A DNA stretch of 64,000 bases from Nocardia fusca NBRC 14340 (lineage in GTDB: Bacteria > Actinomycetota > Actinomycetes > Mycobacteriales > Mycobacteriaceae), in contig NZ_BDCU01000033.1 in the NCBI RefSeq assembly GCF_001618425.1, positions 62,001-126,000 of the forward strand, read 5' to 3'. Shown here one piece after another: positions 16,055 through 24,489 of the stretch; position 1 is the first letter of the stretch, and each line of letters starts with the position of its first letter. The position numbers and the translations under genes are program-made. The notes below the pieces were generated by a model that was given only the letters and a program-made list of their open reading frames with translations, made no database searches and was not told the DNA's origin.

Positions 16055-17458
16055 ATGGATCCGGTTGGAGAAGGGGAGCACCCCGTGTTACGCGACACCA
16101 CCACCCCAGATGTCATCCCGCTGCGCACCGCGACCAAGGCGTGGTTCCTCATCTCCCTGCAGACCTTCGGCGGCCCCGCCGGTCAGATCGCGGTCATGCA
16201 ACGCACCCTGGTCGAGGAGAAACGCTGGATCGGCCAGCAGCGCTTCCTGCACGCCCTCAACTACTGCATGCTGCTGCCCGGCCCCGAAGCCCAGCAGCTG
16301 GCCATCTACATCGGCTGGTTGCTCAACGGCCGCCGCGGTGGCCTCATCGCCGGCACCCTGTTCGTCCTGCCCGGCATGCTCGCACTCCTGGCGCTCTCGG
16401 CGATCTACGTCGGATTCGGCGACACCACCCTGGTCACCGCCCTGCTGGCCGGCCTGGCCCCCGCCGTCGTGGTCATCGTCGCCCAAGCCGTCCTACGCGT
16501 CGGCCGCCGCGCCCTCACCCGGCCCGGGCTGGTCGCGATCGCCGTCGCCGCGTTCGCCGCGCTCACCCTGTTCGGGGTCCCGTTCCCGATCGTGATCGCC
16601 GCCGCGGCGGCCGCCGGATGGGCACTCGGACGCAAAAGCCCTGACACATCGGCGAATTCCGGCGACTCCGACAAGGACGCCGGCGAGGGTGCGCCCCTGA
16701 TCGCCGATGACGCCCTGCACCACGAGGCGCCCTCGACCCGGCGCGGAGTGACCGTGCTCGGCATCGGACTGCTCATCTGGGCCGCTCCCGTCGTGGCCGC
16801 CGCGGTATTCCTCGGCGCCACCAGCACAATCGCCACCCAGGGCGTGTTCTTCTCCGGTACCGCGGTGGTCACCTTCGGTGGCGCCTACGCCGTCCTGGCC
16901 TTCGTCGCCCAACGCGCAGTCGAGGTCTACGGGTGGCTCTCACCCACCGACATGGTCCGCGGCCTCGCCCTGGCCGAATCCACCCCCGGTCCCCTGATCA
17001 TGGTGGTCCAATTCGTCGCGTTCCTCGGCGCATACCACCACCCCGGCACCCTCAACCCCTGGACCGCGGGCATTCTCGGGTCCCTGCTCACTACCTGGGT
17101 CACCTTCGTGCCCTGCTTCCTGTTCATCCTCCTCGGCGCCCCCTACGTCGAACGCCTCCGCCACAACCACACCCTCACCACCGCCTTGACCGGCATCACC
17201 GCCGCCGTCGTCGGCGTCATCGCCAACCTCGGCCTCTACTTCACCCTCCACACCCTGTTCACCGACACCCACACCATCACCACCGGTCCCCTGCAACTAC
17301 AACTCCCCGACCTCACCAGCATCCAGCCCCTCGCCATCGCGATCACCGCCGTCGCCGCAGTCCTCGCCTTCAAACTCAACTGGTCCATGCTGCGAATCCT
17401 CGGCATCAGCGCCGCCCTGGGCCTCGCCGCAGCCCTGGCCGGCCTACCTCTCACCTGA
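16055..17458 (+). CDS. chrA: Chromate efflux transporter ChrA
   Basis: This 467-residue CHR-family transporter has two homologous halves of about six membrane segments each. The N-terminal half carries FGGPAGQIAVMQRTLVEEKR and LNYCMLLPGPEAQQLA. The C-terminal half carries FGGAYAVLAFVAQ and LAESTPGPLIMVVQFVAFLG. ChrA exports chromate using the proton motive force. ATG 16055 was selected because the longer frame would start inside the operator region. It is divergent from chrB-N and presumably controlled by ChrB at the two palindromes. Confidence 0.93.
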   Translation: MDPVGEGEHPVLRDTTTPDVIPLRTATKAWFLISLQTFGGPAGQIAVMQRTLVEEKRWIGQQRFLHALNYCMLLPGPEAQQLAIYIGWLLNGRRGGLIAGTLFVLPGMLALLALSAIYVGFGDTTLVTALLAGLAPAVVVIVAQAVLRVGRRALTRPGLVAIAVAAFAALTLFGVPFPIVIAAAAAAGWALGRKSPDTSANSGDSDKDAGEGAPLIADDALHHEAPSTRRGVTVLGIGLLIWAAPVVAAAVFLGATSTIATQGVFFSGTAVVTFGGAYAVLAFVAQRAVEVYGWLSPTDMVRGLALAESTPGPLIMVVQFVAFLGAYHHPGTLNPWTAGILGSLLTTWVTFVPCFLFILLGAPYVERLRHNHTLTTALTGITAAVVGVIANLGLYFTLHTLFTDTHTITTGPLQLQLPDLTSIQPLAIAITAVAAVLAFKLNWSMLRILGISAALGLAAALAGLPLT

Positions 17459-17500
17459 CCCCTCCCGGAATTTCATATAAGGGTTTTACGGACAGCCGCG

Positions 17501-17569
17501 AGCCGGTAATCATCGATGACCAGCGATGATTACCGGCTTCACCGTTCATAAATGCCTCGATTTATGGAC
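17501..17569 (+). repeat. Dispersed repeat copy D (best preserved, double hairpin)
   Basis: The first palindrome has perfect 15-bp arms agccggtaatcatcg and cgatgattaccggct around an 8-base centre (atgaccag). The second palindrome has arms gttcataaa and tttatggac around 8 bases. This is the most symmetrical copy of the family at 2228, 6531, 9591 and 11757. It lies just downstream of chrA and could double as its terminator, though there is no T-run. Confidence 0.7.
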
Positions 17570-17706
17570 GCTTGCCGCGAGTGCAGTTCGCCGGGCGACG
17601 AGTCCTGCGAGCCTGTTCGGTAGGCGCACACCTGGTACTGCCTACCTGTGGTTTCACCAGCTGCCGGATCCCGGCGAGCACGATCGCGCTGTGGCGGTCG
17701 ACCGGG

Positions 17707-18597
17707 TCACGGCGCGATGCGGGCGACTGCTCCGATCTCCAGCGCCGTCCACACCGCGCCGTCGGGGCCCACGGTGATGCCGTGCGGCTCGGATGCCGGT
17801 GTGGGCAGATCGTATTCGCTGATATCGCCGGCGGAGCCGATCCGGCCGAGGCGGTTGGCTCCCCATTCGGTGAACCAACAGTCACCGGCGGCCGTCGCGG
17901 TGATGGCGTGCGGTTTCGCCGTCGGGTCGGGCAACGGGAACAGCTTCATCGTGCCATCGGGTTCGAGGCGCCCGATCCGGCCGGCGGCGATATCGACGAA
18001 CCACACGGCGTCCGGCCCGCGGGTGATGCCCACCGGTGCGCCCGGGTCGGGCAGCGGGTGCCGGGTGATGTTGCCGTCGAAGTCGATACGTGCGATGGCG
18101 TTGGCTTGGTTGAGGGTGCACCACAGTGCGCCGTCGGGACCGCAGGTGATCATGGACGGGAAGCCGCCCCGGGCAGGGAGAGCGAAGTGGGTGGTCTGTC
18201 CGTCCGGGGTGATGCGGCCGATCCGGTCGGTGTTCATCTCGGTGAACCACATGGCCTCGTCCGGACCGGCGCAGAGGCCGAACGGACTGCTGCCTGCGGG
18301 CAAGCGGAATGCCGTCACGACACCGTCGGTGGTGATACGCCCGATGTGGTCGTCACCGGAACGGGTGAACCACAAGGCGTCGTCCACGCCCGCGGCGATG
18401 ACGGTCGGTCGGGACCCAGCGGGCCCGGCCGAATACCGGTCGAGCACACCGTCGACGGTCAGGCGAGCGATCTCGTCGCTCTGCGCCAGCGTGATCCAGA
18501 GCGCGCCGTCAGCGCCCGCGGCGATCCCGTAGGGGCCCGCTGCGGCGTCGGCCACCGGGAACTCCTGGACGAGGCGACTGTCGGCATTTTGTCTCAT
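17707..18597 (-). CDS. vgb: Virginiamycin B lyase (streptogramin B lyase)
   Basis: This 296-residue seven-bladed beta-propeller has repeated GPDGALWxT blades. Vgb linearises type B streptogramins by breaking the ester bond without water. The residues I associate with the active site of staphylococcal Vgb (His228, Glu268, His270, Glu284) have counterparts at His230, Glu270, His272 and Glu287, so the enzyme looks functional. ATG 18597 has a GGAAAGG ribosome site in the tail of an upstream decayed hydrolase gene. Nearby serine-recombinase debris suggests acquisition by transfer. Many environmental Vgb-like proteins exist, so true streptogramin activity needs testing. Confidence 0.85.
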   Translation of the reverse strand: MRQNADSRLVQEFPVADAAAGPYGIAAGADGALWITLAQSDEIARLTVDGVLDRYSAGPAGSRPTVIAAGVDDALWFTRSGDDHIGRITTDGVVTAFRLPAGSSPFGLCAGPDEAMWFTEMNTDRIGRITPDGQTTHFALPARGGFPSMITCGPDGALWCTLNQANAIARIDFDGNITRHPLPDPGAPVGITRGPDAVWFVDIAAGRIGRLEPDGTMKLFPLPDPTAKPHAITATAAGDCWFTEWGANRLGRIGSAGDISEYDLPTPASEPHGITVGPDGAVWTALEIGAVARIAP

Positions 18598-18603
18598 CGA
18601 TGG

Positions 18604-19190
18604 GCCTTTCCCGTCTCGGTCGTTCGGTGGCAGTGGTGACCTGGTGTACCAGGTCGACGATGATCGCCGCGAGGTCGGCGGGCCGGGTCATCGGCAGGTT
18701 GTGTCGAGCATCCGGCGTTCGTCGGCGCGCCATCCGTAACGAACATCTCCCGTAACTGTTGAGCCGCTTCGGGTTCACGCCATTGCGCGTTGCCGCGGAT
18801 CGCTGTCGCACGATCATCGAGCACGAGGCCGTCGACCAGGCACAGCGCCGCCGGATCGACAACTCCGGCCGCCGTCGCTGCCGTGACGGCGTATCCGCCG
18901 GTGGAATGCCCCACCAATACCGGCCGATCCCATCCCAGAGCGGCCACCACCTCGCCGAGATCACGCCAGTACTGCTCGGGTGTTCGAGAATCGGCCTCCG
19001 TGTGCCCGTGGCCGCGAAGATCGAACGCCACCGCACGGCAGTGCGCCACCAGGTACGACGCCACCTCCGACCACGCCGCACAGTTGTGGCCACTTCCGTG
19101 CACCAAGAGCACTCCGGTGCCCTCGCCGCCGAAGTCCACCCCTGACAAGACACCGCCGGCCACACGCACCCTGACCTCGGTCCCCAACAC
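18604..19190 (-). pseudogene. Alpha/beta hydrolase with internal deletion and frameshift
   Basis: From GTG 19190 the frame encodes a normal N-terminal hydrolase half (GVLLVHGSGHNCAAWSEVAS, LRGHGHT, nucleophile elbow GHSTGG, then LCLVDGLVLDD). After REMFVTDG it goes out of frame. In other frames two overlapping remnants appear: WRADERRMLDTTC, the family continuation, and RHNLPMTRPADLAAIIVDLV, the family C-terminus with the catalytic histidine. About 60 residues between them are missing. The gene is therefore broken, and its 3' end is now the leader of vgb. Confidence 0.7.
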
Positions 19191-19269
19191 AAGCCGACAC
19201 TGTGCCCATCGCAGCCGCCACCCGCAACTCTTTATCGGCACAGGACTCGGATCCGCGACCCCCGGAGCC

Positions 19270-19465
19270 GGGCGATTCCGGTAGCGCGACGCACCGAGAG
19301 GTGCCCTGATAAACGGCGGCACTGCCGACGCGCCGACAGCTTGGGCTGTTCGGCGCGCAGCTTGCCTTTCGCCTCGGCCACGGCCATGCCCTCGAGGGGC
19401 GATCCGCAGCAGGTCGACCTCGAACTCGGCGACGGTGGTGAACCGGCCCTCGGTGTGGCCTGACC
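19270..19465 (-). pseudogene. Serine recombinase (resolvase) C-terminal remnant
   Basis: Two overlapping minus-strand frames together give the end of a Tn3-type resolvase/invertase: GRFTTVAEFEVDLLRI in one frame, then EGMAVAEAKGKLRAEQPKLS in the next, followed by degraded sequence. Intact family members read AEFEADLIRxRTREGMAVAxAKGKLRGKQPKLS. The frameshift and missing N-terminus show it is dead. It marks past mobile-element activity next to vgb. Confidence 0.6.
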
Positions 19466-19526
19466 GATTACCTTTTCGCGCCGTACCGGTCTGTATATCG
19501 AGTACCGACTCACGAGAGGCTGACAT

Positions 19527-20090
19527 ATGCGGAAATTGACGTTCGGCATGAACCTGAGCCTGGACGGCTACATCGCCGCGCCCGGCGACGACCTCGGCTG
19601 GAGTGTGCCGAGCGACGAGCTGTTCCAGTGGTGGTCCGACCGGGTGCAGGCGACAGGCACGGCGCTGTACGGGCGCAAACTGTGGGAGACGATGAGCTCC
19701 GACTGGCCGACCGCCGACCAGCAGCCGGATGCCACCCCGGCGCAGATCGAGTTCGCCCGCCGCTGGCGGGACATGCCGAAAGTGGTGTTCTCCTCGACGA
19801 CCGGCACGGTCGATTGGAACACCCGCCGGGTCACCGGCGACGCGGTCACCGAGATCACCAGGCTCAAGGCCGAGGACGGCGGCCCCATGGATATCGGCGG
19901 CGCCACACTCGCCGCAGTGGCCATGCGGGCCGGGCTGATCGACGAGTACGCGATCGTCACCCATCCGGTCCTGGTGGGTGGCGGCACGCCGTTCTTCGCG
20001 GCCCTGGACGACTGGGTGAACCTGACCCTGGTGGAAACCCGGACGTTCCCTGACGGCGTGGTCCTGACCAGGTACGAGACCAGGCGCTGA
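19527..20090 (+). CDS. Dihydrofolate-reductase-like (RibD C-terminal domain) protein
   Basis: This 187-residue protein starts MRKLTFGMNLSLDGYIAAPG, the standard opening of the RibD_C/DHFR-like family. It contains LYGRKLWETM and the C-terminal DEYAIVTHPVLVGGGTPFF block. These proteins are NADPH-binding reductases of unknown substrate that are common in actinobacteria. ATG start with a GAGAGG site. It is a single gene between the recombinase remnant and the convergent SDR gene. Confidence 0.9.
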   Translation: MRKLTFGMNLSLDGYIAAPGDDLGWSVPSDELFQWWSDRVQATGTALYGRKLWETMSSDWPTADQQPDATPAQIEFARRWRDMPKVVFSSTTGTVDWNTRRVTGDAVTEITRLKAEDGGPMDIGGATLAAVAMRAGLIDEYAIVTHPVLVGGGTPFFAALDDWVNLTLVETRTFPDGVVLTRYETRR

Positions 20091-20285
20091 GTACCCGACC
20101 TCGGACCGGCCCGGGAATCGGGCCGGCCAGGGGTCTCGTGGCGCTGTGTGTCGAGGCGATCGTGAATATTCGCCCGTCATGGCCGCCCGGCTCTGCTCGA
20201 GCAGCGCCGGACGAACCTCTGGCTCGGCGGGAGGCACGCGATCACCCCACCATTCCACTACCACGCCAACCTTCCGGACGAGGCG

Positions 20286-21044
20286 CTAGCGGATGGAGGA
20301 TCCGATTCCGAGGCCGCCGTCGACGTCGAGGACTACGCCGCTGACGTATCCGGCGGCCGGTGAGCACAGGTAGGCGGCGGCTTCGGCGATGTCGTCGGGT
20401 TGTCCGGTGCGGCGTTGGGGCACTTTGGCGATGAGTTTTTCGCGGGCGGGTGCGTTCATGGAGGCGAGCATGGGGGTTTCGATGAGGCCGGGGGCGATGG
20501 CGTTGGCGGTGATACCTTGGCGGGCGGTTTCCAGGGCGGTGGTACGGGTGAGTCCGACGATGCCGGCTTTGGCGGCGACATAGTTGGCTTGGCCGAAGTT
20601 GCCGCGCCAGCTCATCGAGGAGAACGACACGATCCGCCCGTAGCTGCGTTCGCGCATGTGCGGCAGGACCGCGCGGGTGCAGAAGAATGCGCCGGACAGC
20701 GAGACCTCGAGTACGGCATGCCAGTCGCGGTCGTCGATGTCTTCGATGCGGTTGTCGCGGATGATGCCGGCGTTGTTGACCAGGGCATCGATGCGGCCGT
20801 GCGTGTCGGCGACGGTGTCGACCCAGGCCGTGACGTCCGCGGAGGAGGTGACGTCGACAGCATGGCTGACACAGGTGTGGCCGTATTGCTCCTCGAGCCG
20901 GCGGGCGAGGTCGTGGGCGGCGACCTCGTTGACGTCCGCGATGGCCACGGTCGCGCCCTCGGCGGCGAAGCGTTCGGCCATGGCCGCGCCGAGTCCTTGA
21001 GCGCCACCGGTCACGAGGACTACTTGATCGGTGTATCGGTTCAT
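20286..21044 (-). CDS. Short-chain dehydrogenase/reductase (FabG-like)
   Basis: This 252-residue SDR has the cofactor motif TGGAQGLG (residues 13-20), NNAG, the catalytic Ser/Tyr/Lys (FSSMSW ... YVAAK) and the C-terminal GYVSGVVLDVDGGLGIGSS. It is probably a 3-oxoacyl or 3-hydroxyacyl-CoA type oxidoreductase. It is the last gene of the operon acyl-CoA synthetase, enoyl-CoA hydratase, SDR (4-base overlaps). A partial second copy of its 3' end lies at 24761-24919. Confidence 0.92.
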   Translation of the reverse strand: MNRYTDQVVLVTGGAQGLGAAMAERFAAEGATVAIADVNEVAAHDLARRLEEQYGHTCVSHAVDVTSSADVTAWVDTVADTHGRIDALVNNAGIIRDNRIEDIDDRDWHAVLEVSLSGAFFCTRAVLPHMRERSYGRIVSFSSMSWRGNFGQANYVAAKAGIVGLTRTTALETARQGITANAIAPGLIETPMLASMNAPAREKLIAKVPQRRTGQPDDIAEAAAYLCSPAAGYVSGVVLDVDGGLGIGSSIR

Positions 21045-21853
21045 GGCATTCCTGTCGTTGGTGTTCGGCTGCCGTGCTCTGATCCCGATCGGCGGTGGAG
21101 GAACGCGGTCAGCGAGGCGGGGACATCGGTGGTGTTCCAGTGTTTTTCGAAGGCGTCGAGTTCGTGTGCCAGGCCTTGTTCGTCGTCCATGCCGGTGAGC
21201 TCGTGCAGCAGGGTTTTGAACGCCTCCTGTGCCGGGCCGGCGGCCTCGGCGAGCTCGGTGGCAACGGTGTGCGCGGTGGCCGTGACCTGGTCGGCGGGGA
21301 CTATCGCGTGGAGCCAGCCGGTGGCGCCCAACTGCTTTGCCGGGATCAGCTGTCCGGTCAGGGCCAGCCAGCGGGCCGTGGAATCACCGACTTTGCGGGG
21401 TAGCCGCACGCTCGAGCCCGCAGCCGGGAGCAGGTTGTTGCGGATATGGCCGTCGCCGATCAGCGTGGTGTCGGCGGCGACGACCACATCGCAGGCCAGG
21501 GCGAGCTCGAGTCCGCCGGCGACCGCGTGTCCGTGCAGGGCCGCAACCACCGGCAGGCGGCCGGTCTCCAGGCGGGTGACCACGGCCGAGACCCGATGCA
21601 GGAACTGTGTCGGGCCGCCGAGGCGGTCGGCGGTGCTCAGGAAATATTGCAGGTCTGCGCCGGCGCAGAAACTCTTGCCGGCACCGGCGAGGATCAGGCA
21701 CCGGGTGTGCGGATCGTTTTCGGCCTCGGTCAACGCGGTATCGAGAGCCTCGATCAGGTCGGGGTCCAGGGCGTTGTGGCGGTGGGGACGGTTGAGGGTC
21801 AGGGTGCGGATCGGCCCCGACTGCGTGACCAGGACCGGTGCGGGCCGGGTCAT
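21041..21853 (-). CDS. Enoyl-CoA hydratase/isomerase family protein
   Basis: This 270-residue crotonase-fold protein has the CoA/oxyanion blocks AGAGKSFCAGADLQYFL and HGHAVAGGLELALACD. Canonical hydratase glutamates are not clearly both present (GDGHIRNNLLP occupies one region), so isomerase or hydrolase activity is possible. Start ATG 21853 overlaps the stop of the acyl-CoA synthetase (ATGA). It works with its neighbours in the breakdown or modification of an acyl-CoA. Confidence 0.88.
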   Translation of the reverse strand: MTRPAPVLVTQSGPIRTLTLNRPHRHNALDPDLIEALDTALTEAENDPHTRCLILAGAGKSFCAGADLQYFLSTADRLGGPTQFLHRVSAVVTRLETGRLPVVAALHGHAVAGGLELALACDVVVAADTTLIGDGHIRNNLLPAAGSSVRLPRKVGDSTARWLALTGQLIPAKQLGATGWLHAIVPADQVTATAHTVATELAEAAGPAQEAFKTLLHELTGMDDEQGLAHELDAFEKHWNTTDVPASLTAFLHRRSGSEHGSRTPTTGMP

Positions 21854-23469
21854 CGAGCACCCGCCACCGGGCCGGAGTCCTCGCGGCGGCGTTGCCGCAG
21901 CTGTGCCCGCTGGATCTTGCCGCTCGGGGTCTTGGGCAGGGTCTCGATGAAATGGATACGCCGCGGGTAGGCGTGCGCGGCGTAGTTGTCCTTGACCCAC
22001 TGCTGTAGCTGCGTGACCAGGGCGTCGGTGACCTCGGTGCCGGGCGTGGGAACCACGAACGCCTCGACCACCTCGCCCCGCACCTCGTCGGGGCCCGCCA
22101 CGACGGCGGCTTCCGCCACGGCTGGATGCTGCAGCAGCGTCGATTCGATATCGAAAGGACCGATCCGGTAGCCCGCCATGAGGATGACGTCATCGTCGCG
22201 GGAGGAGAACCGGACGATTCCCTCGGTGTCGATCGAGGCGATATCACCGGTCAGGAAATAGGCCCCCTCACCGCAGAACCGGTCGGCGCCGCGGCCACCT
22301 ACATAGCCGCGGAAGGTCATCAAAGGACTGTCCGAGACCACGATCGCCAGCCGCCCGGTCTGCCCGGCCGGGGCCGGTGCGTCGTGGTCCTCGTCCAAGA
22401 CGGTGATCTTCCACCCCGGCAGTGCGGTCCCCATCGCACCGGCCAGCACCGGCCGTCGCAGGCCGGGGTGGTGCGGGAATCCGATCGGCATACCGAGCTC
22501 GGTCTGGCCGAAATGATCGTGCACTTCCAGCCCGAGCGCCTCGCGCGCCCAGTCGTTGACTTCCGGTGTCAGCGGCTCTCCCGCGCTCGACAGCCCGCGC
22601 AGCGCCAACCCTTCCGGTACCGGAATATCCGAGGCACGCAGACCGCGATAGACCGTGGGCGCAGCCGTGTAGTCGGTGACCTCGAGATCTTTCAGCACCG
22701 CCCATGTGGTCGCGGCCGAGAATCCGCCGCGCAACAAGATCGTCGGCACACCGGCTGCCAGCGGTGCCACGAGCGCGGTATAGAGCCCGTAGGCCCATCC
22801 CGGGTCGGCGCCGCACCAGAACACACTGTCCGGGCCAACACCCAACCCGAACTCCAGGTAACTCTGCCAACCGGCGGCATAGCGCACCGGATGCACCACG
22901 CCCTTGGGTTTGCCGGTGGTACCGGAGGTGAACATATGCACCAGCGCACCGGCACCACCCACCGGGACCGACCCGACCTCACGCCACGACACTTCGGCGA
23001 GCCGGGCACTCAAACCCTCGGGAGAATCGGTCCCGGCAACAATGAGCGTCCAATCCCCAGGCGGCACCTTCGCCTGCTGATCCTCGTCGGCAACGACCAG
23101 AACCGCACCGGCATCGACGAGCCGGGACCCGATCGTGTCCTCGGCGAAAGCGGTGAACAACGGCACGTACACCGCGCCCAAACGCCAGATACCCAGCAGG
23201 ACGGTGACCAGATCGGCGCTCTTGCCCATGACGGTCGCGACGCGGTCCCCGCGCTGCACCCCGGCTTCGGCCAGCACCGCGGCCGCCCGCCGCGACGCCT
23301 CGGCCAGCTCGCCATAGGTGTAATCGGTCGCGACCAGATGCTCGTCGACGATCGTCAGGGCCTTGGCCGCGTCCGGATGGCGGTCACACAGCAACCAGGC
23401 CACATCAGCATCGGGAACCCCGGATTGCTCGAGCAGTTCACCGACGCGTGTTGCGGGGTCAGGGCTCAT
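21850..23469 (-). CDS. Acyl-CoA synthetase (AMP-forming)
   Basis: This 539-residue ANL-superfamily ligase has the P-loop MFTSGTTGKPKG, the adenylate motif LTGDIASIDTEGIVRFSSR with DDDVILMAGYRIGPFDIE, and the C-terminal lysine motif PKTPSGKIQR. The GADPGWAYG segment resembles acetyl/medium-chain acyl-CoA synthetases. ATG 23469 (MSPDP) has a GGGAG site; a start at 23481 would sit on the operator. It is the first gene of the minus-strand operon and is divergent from a TetR regulator, with a matched operator between them. Confidence 0.9.
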   Translation of the reverse strand: MSPDPATRVGELLEQSGVPDADVAWLLCDRHPDAAKALTIVDEHLVATDYTYGELAEASRRAAAVLAEAGVQRGDRVATVMGKSADLVTVLLGIWRLGAVYVPLFTAFAEDTIGSRLVDAGAVLVVADEDQQAKVPPGDWTLIVAGTDSPEGLSARLAEVSWREVGSVPVGGAGALVHMFTSGTTGKPKGVVHPVRYAAGWQSYLEFGLGVGPDSVFWCGADPGWAYGLYTALVAPLAAGVPTILLRGGFSAATTWAVLKDLEVTDYTAAPTVYRGLRASDIPVPEGLALRGLSSAGEPLTPEVNDWAREALGLEVHDHFGQTELGMPIGFPHHPGLRRPVLAGAMGTALPGWKITVLDEDHDAPAPAGQTGRLAIVVSDSPLMTFRGYVGGRGADRFCGEGAYFLTGDIASIDTEGIVRFSSRDDDVILMAGYRIGPFDIESTLLQHPAVAEAAVVAGPDEVRGEVVEAFVVPTPGTEVTDALVTQLQQWVKDNYAAHAYPRRIHFIETLPKTPSGKIQRAQLRQRRREDSGPVAGAR

Positions 23470-23483
23470 TACCACTCCCATGT

Positions 23484-23511
23484 GGGTACTTTAAGCAACT
23501 TGTTATTACCC
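23484..23511. promoter_or_regulatory. TetR operator at the acyl-CoA synthetase promoter
   Basis: The sequence contains gggtacttta at the left and ttaccc at the right, giving GGGTA-N18-TACCC, and lies just upstream of the preferred synthetase start. The same layout occurs at 24490-24517 before the hydrolase unit. Extended arms tgtgggta and tacccaca (23481-23514) are perfect. Confidence 0.7.
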
Positions 23512-23589
23512 ACAATAGTACCGCAGCGCCAGACGCCGGAGAAGTCAGTGCTCACAGCCGTCCGATACGGATGTGCAACACTCGATCTC

Positions 23590-24216
23590 ATGCCTCGTAC
23601 AACCTCGACGCGCCGGACCACGGTCAATACCCCGCGCAAGCGGCGGGTGGATGTGGCGCGTCGTGACGACCTGTTGCGGCAGGTTCAGGAGATCTTTCTG
23701 AACGAGGGCTTCACCTCCCTCACGATCGGCGAGCTCACCGAACGTTTGCATTGCTCCAAGGCCACTCTCTACAGCGTTGCCGCGACCAAGGAGCAGTTGG
23801 TCGTACTGGCCACCAAGCAGTTCTTCGGGGAATCGGCCGACGAGATCGAGGCCGCCGTGGCCGCCGAGAACGATCCGAAGGCGAAAATCCTCACCTATCT
23901 CGGTGGCGTGGCGAATGCGATGCGGCGCAACTCGAAGGCCTTCTACGAGGATATGGTGGCCTTCGCGCCCACCGCGGAGGTCTATGCACGCAACACCGCG
24001 CGCGCGGCCGAGCGCGTCCGCGAACTGATCGACGGCGGCATTCAGGAAGGCCGTTTCCGCGCCACCGACGGCGTCTTCGCCTCCCAGCTCGTCGCTCTCG
24101 CCATCGAGGGTGTTCAGTCCGGCATCCTGCTCGAGCGCACGGGCCTGTCGGCAGCGGATGCTTTCAATGAATTGGCCGTACTGCTGCTGAACGGGTTGCT
24201 CCGCAGCCCGGAATGA
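23590..24216 (+). CDS. TetR-family transcriptional regulator
   Basis: This 208-residue protein has an arginine-rich N-terminal arm, then the helix-turn-helix FTSLTIGELTERLHCSKATL and YSVAATKEQLV, and a helical ligand domain. ATG 23590 was chosen as the first start near the helix-turn-helix. It is flanked on both sides by the same GGGTA-N18-TACCC site (23484 and 24490), so it probably controls the divergent acyl-CoA operon and the downstream hydrolase unit together. An acyl-CoA ligand is likely by context. Confidence 0.9.
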   Translation: MPRTTSTRRTTVNTPRKRRVDVARRDDLLRQVQEIFLNEGFTSLTIGELTERLHCSKATLYSVAATKEQLVVLATKQFFGESADEIEAAVAAENDPKAKILTYLGGVANAMRRNSKAFYEDMVAFAPTAEVYARNTARAAERVRELIDGGIQEGRFRATDGVFASQLVALAIEGVQSGILLERTGLSAADAFNELAVLLLNGLLRSPE

Positions 24217-24299
24217 ACCGCCATCCGGTCCGGGCGCCGGCCGGCAGTGCACCGTCGCGGAACACACCGCACGCGGCCGGACATGTCGCCGACAACTCG

Positions 24300-24326
24300 G
24301 ACCGAGCCCTTCAGGAGGGCTCGGTC
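24300..24326 (+). terminator. Terminator-like hairpin after tetR
   Basis: A perfect 11-bp stem (gaccgagccct / agggctcggtc) with loop tcagg lies 84 bases after the tetR stop. It lacks a strong T-run, as is usual in high-GC actinobacteria. Confidence 0.6.
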
Positions 24327-24373
24327 GGCATCGATTTCCTGAACACGAAACCTCAACCGAGCGTCGACCGCGC

Positions 24374-24409
24374 CGCGTAGTCCTGCGGCAGAATCCGCAG
24401 GACTACGCG
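24374..24409. terminator. Second, 15-bp perfect hairpin
   Basis: The arms cgcgtagtcctgcgg and ccgcaggactacgcg flank loop cagaat. It stands 48 bases after the previous hairpin and about 80 bases before the next operator, so it insulates the downstream promoter. It could also be an RNA or protein-binding element. Confidence 0.5.
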
Positions 24410-24489
24410 ACCAGGCCTTATCCGCGGGGATCGCCCGCATTACTCCAAGCCTTGCATGCCAGGAACCCCTTGCCATCAATTCCGATTGT

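Noticed and set aside
2228..17569. Dispersed repeats as integron attC sites
   Set aside because: They lack the conserved GTTRRRY/RYYYAAC core pair and no integron integrase is present, so only a general recombination-site or MITE-like interpretation is kept.
18594..20264. 556-codon minus-strand frame as one long protein
   Set aside because: It is a chance fusion of the DHFR-like gene's antisense, the resolvase remnant and the hydrolase pseudogene; only the last part is family-like.
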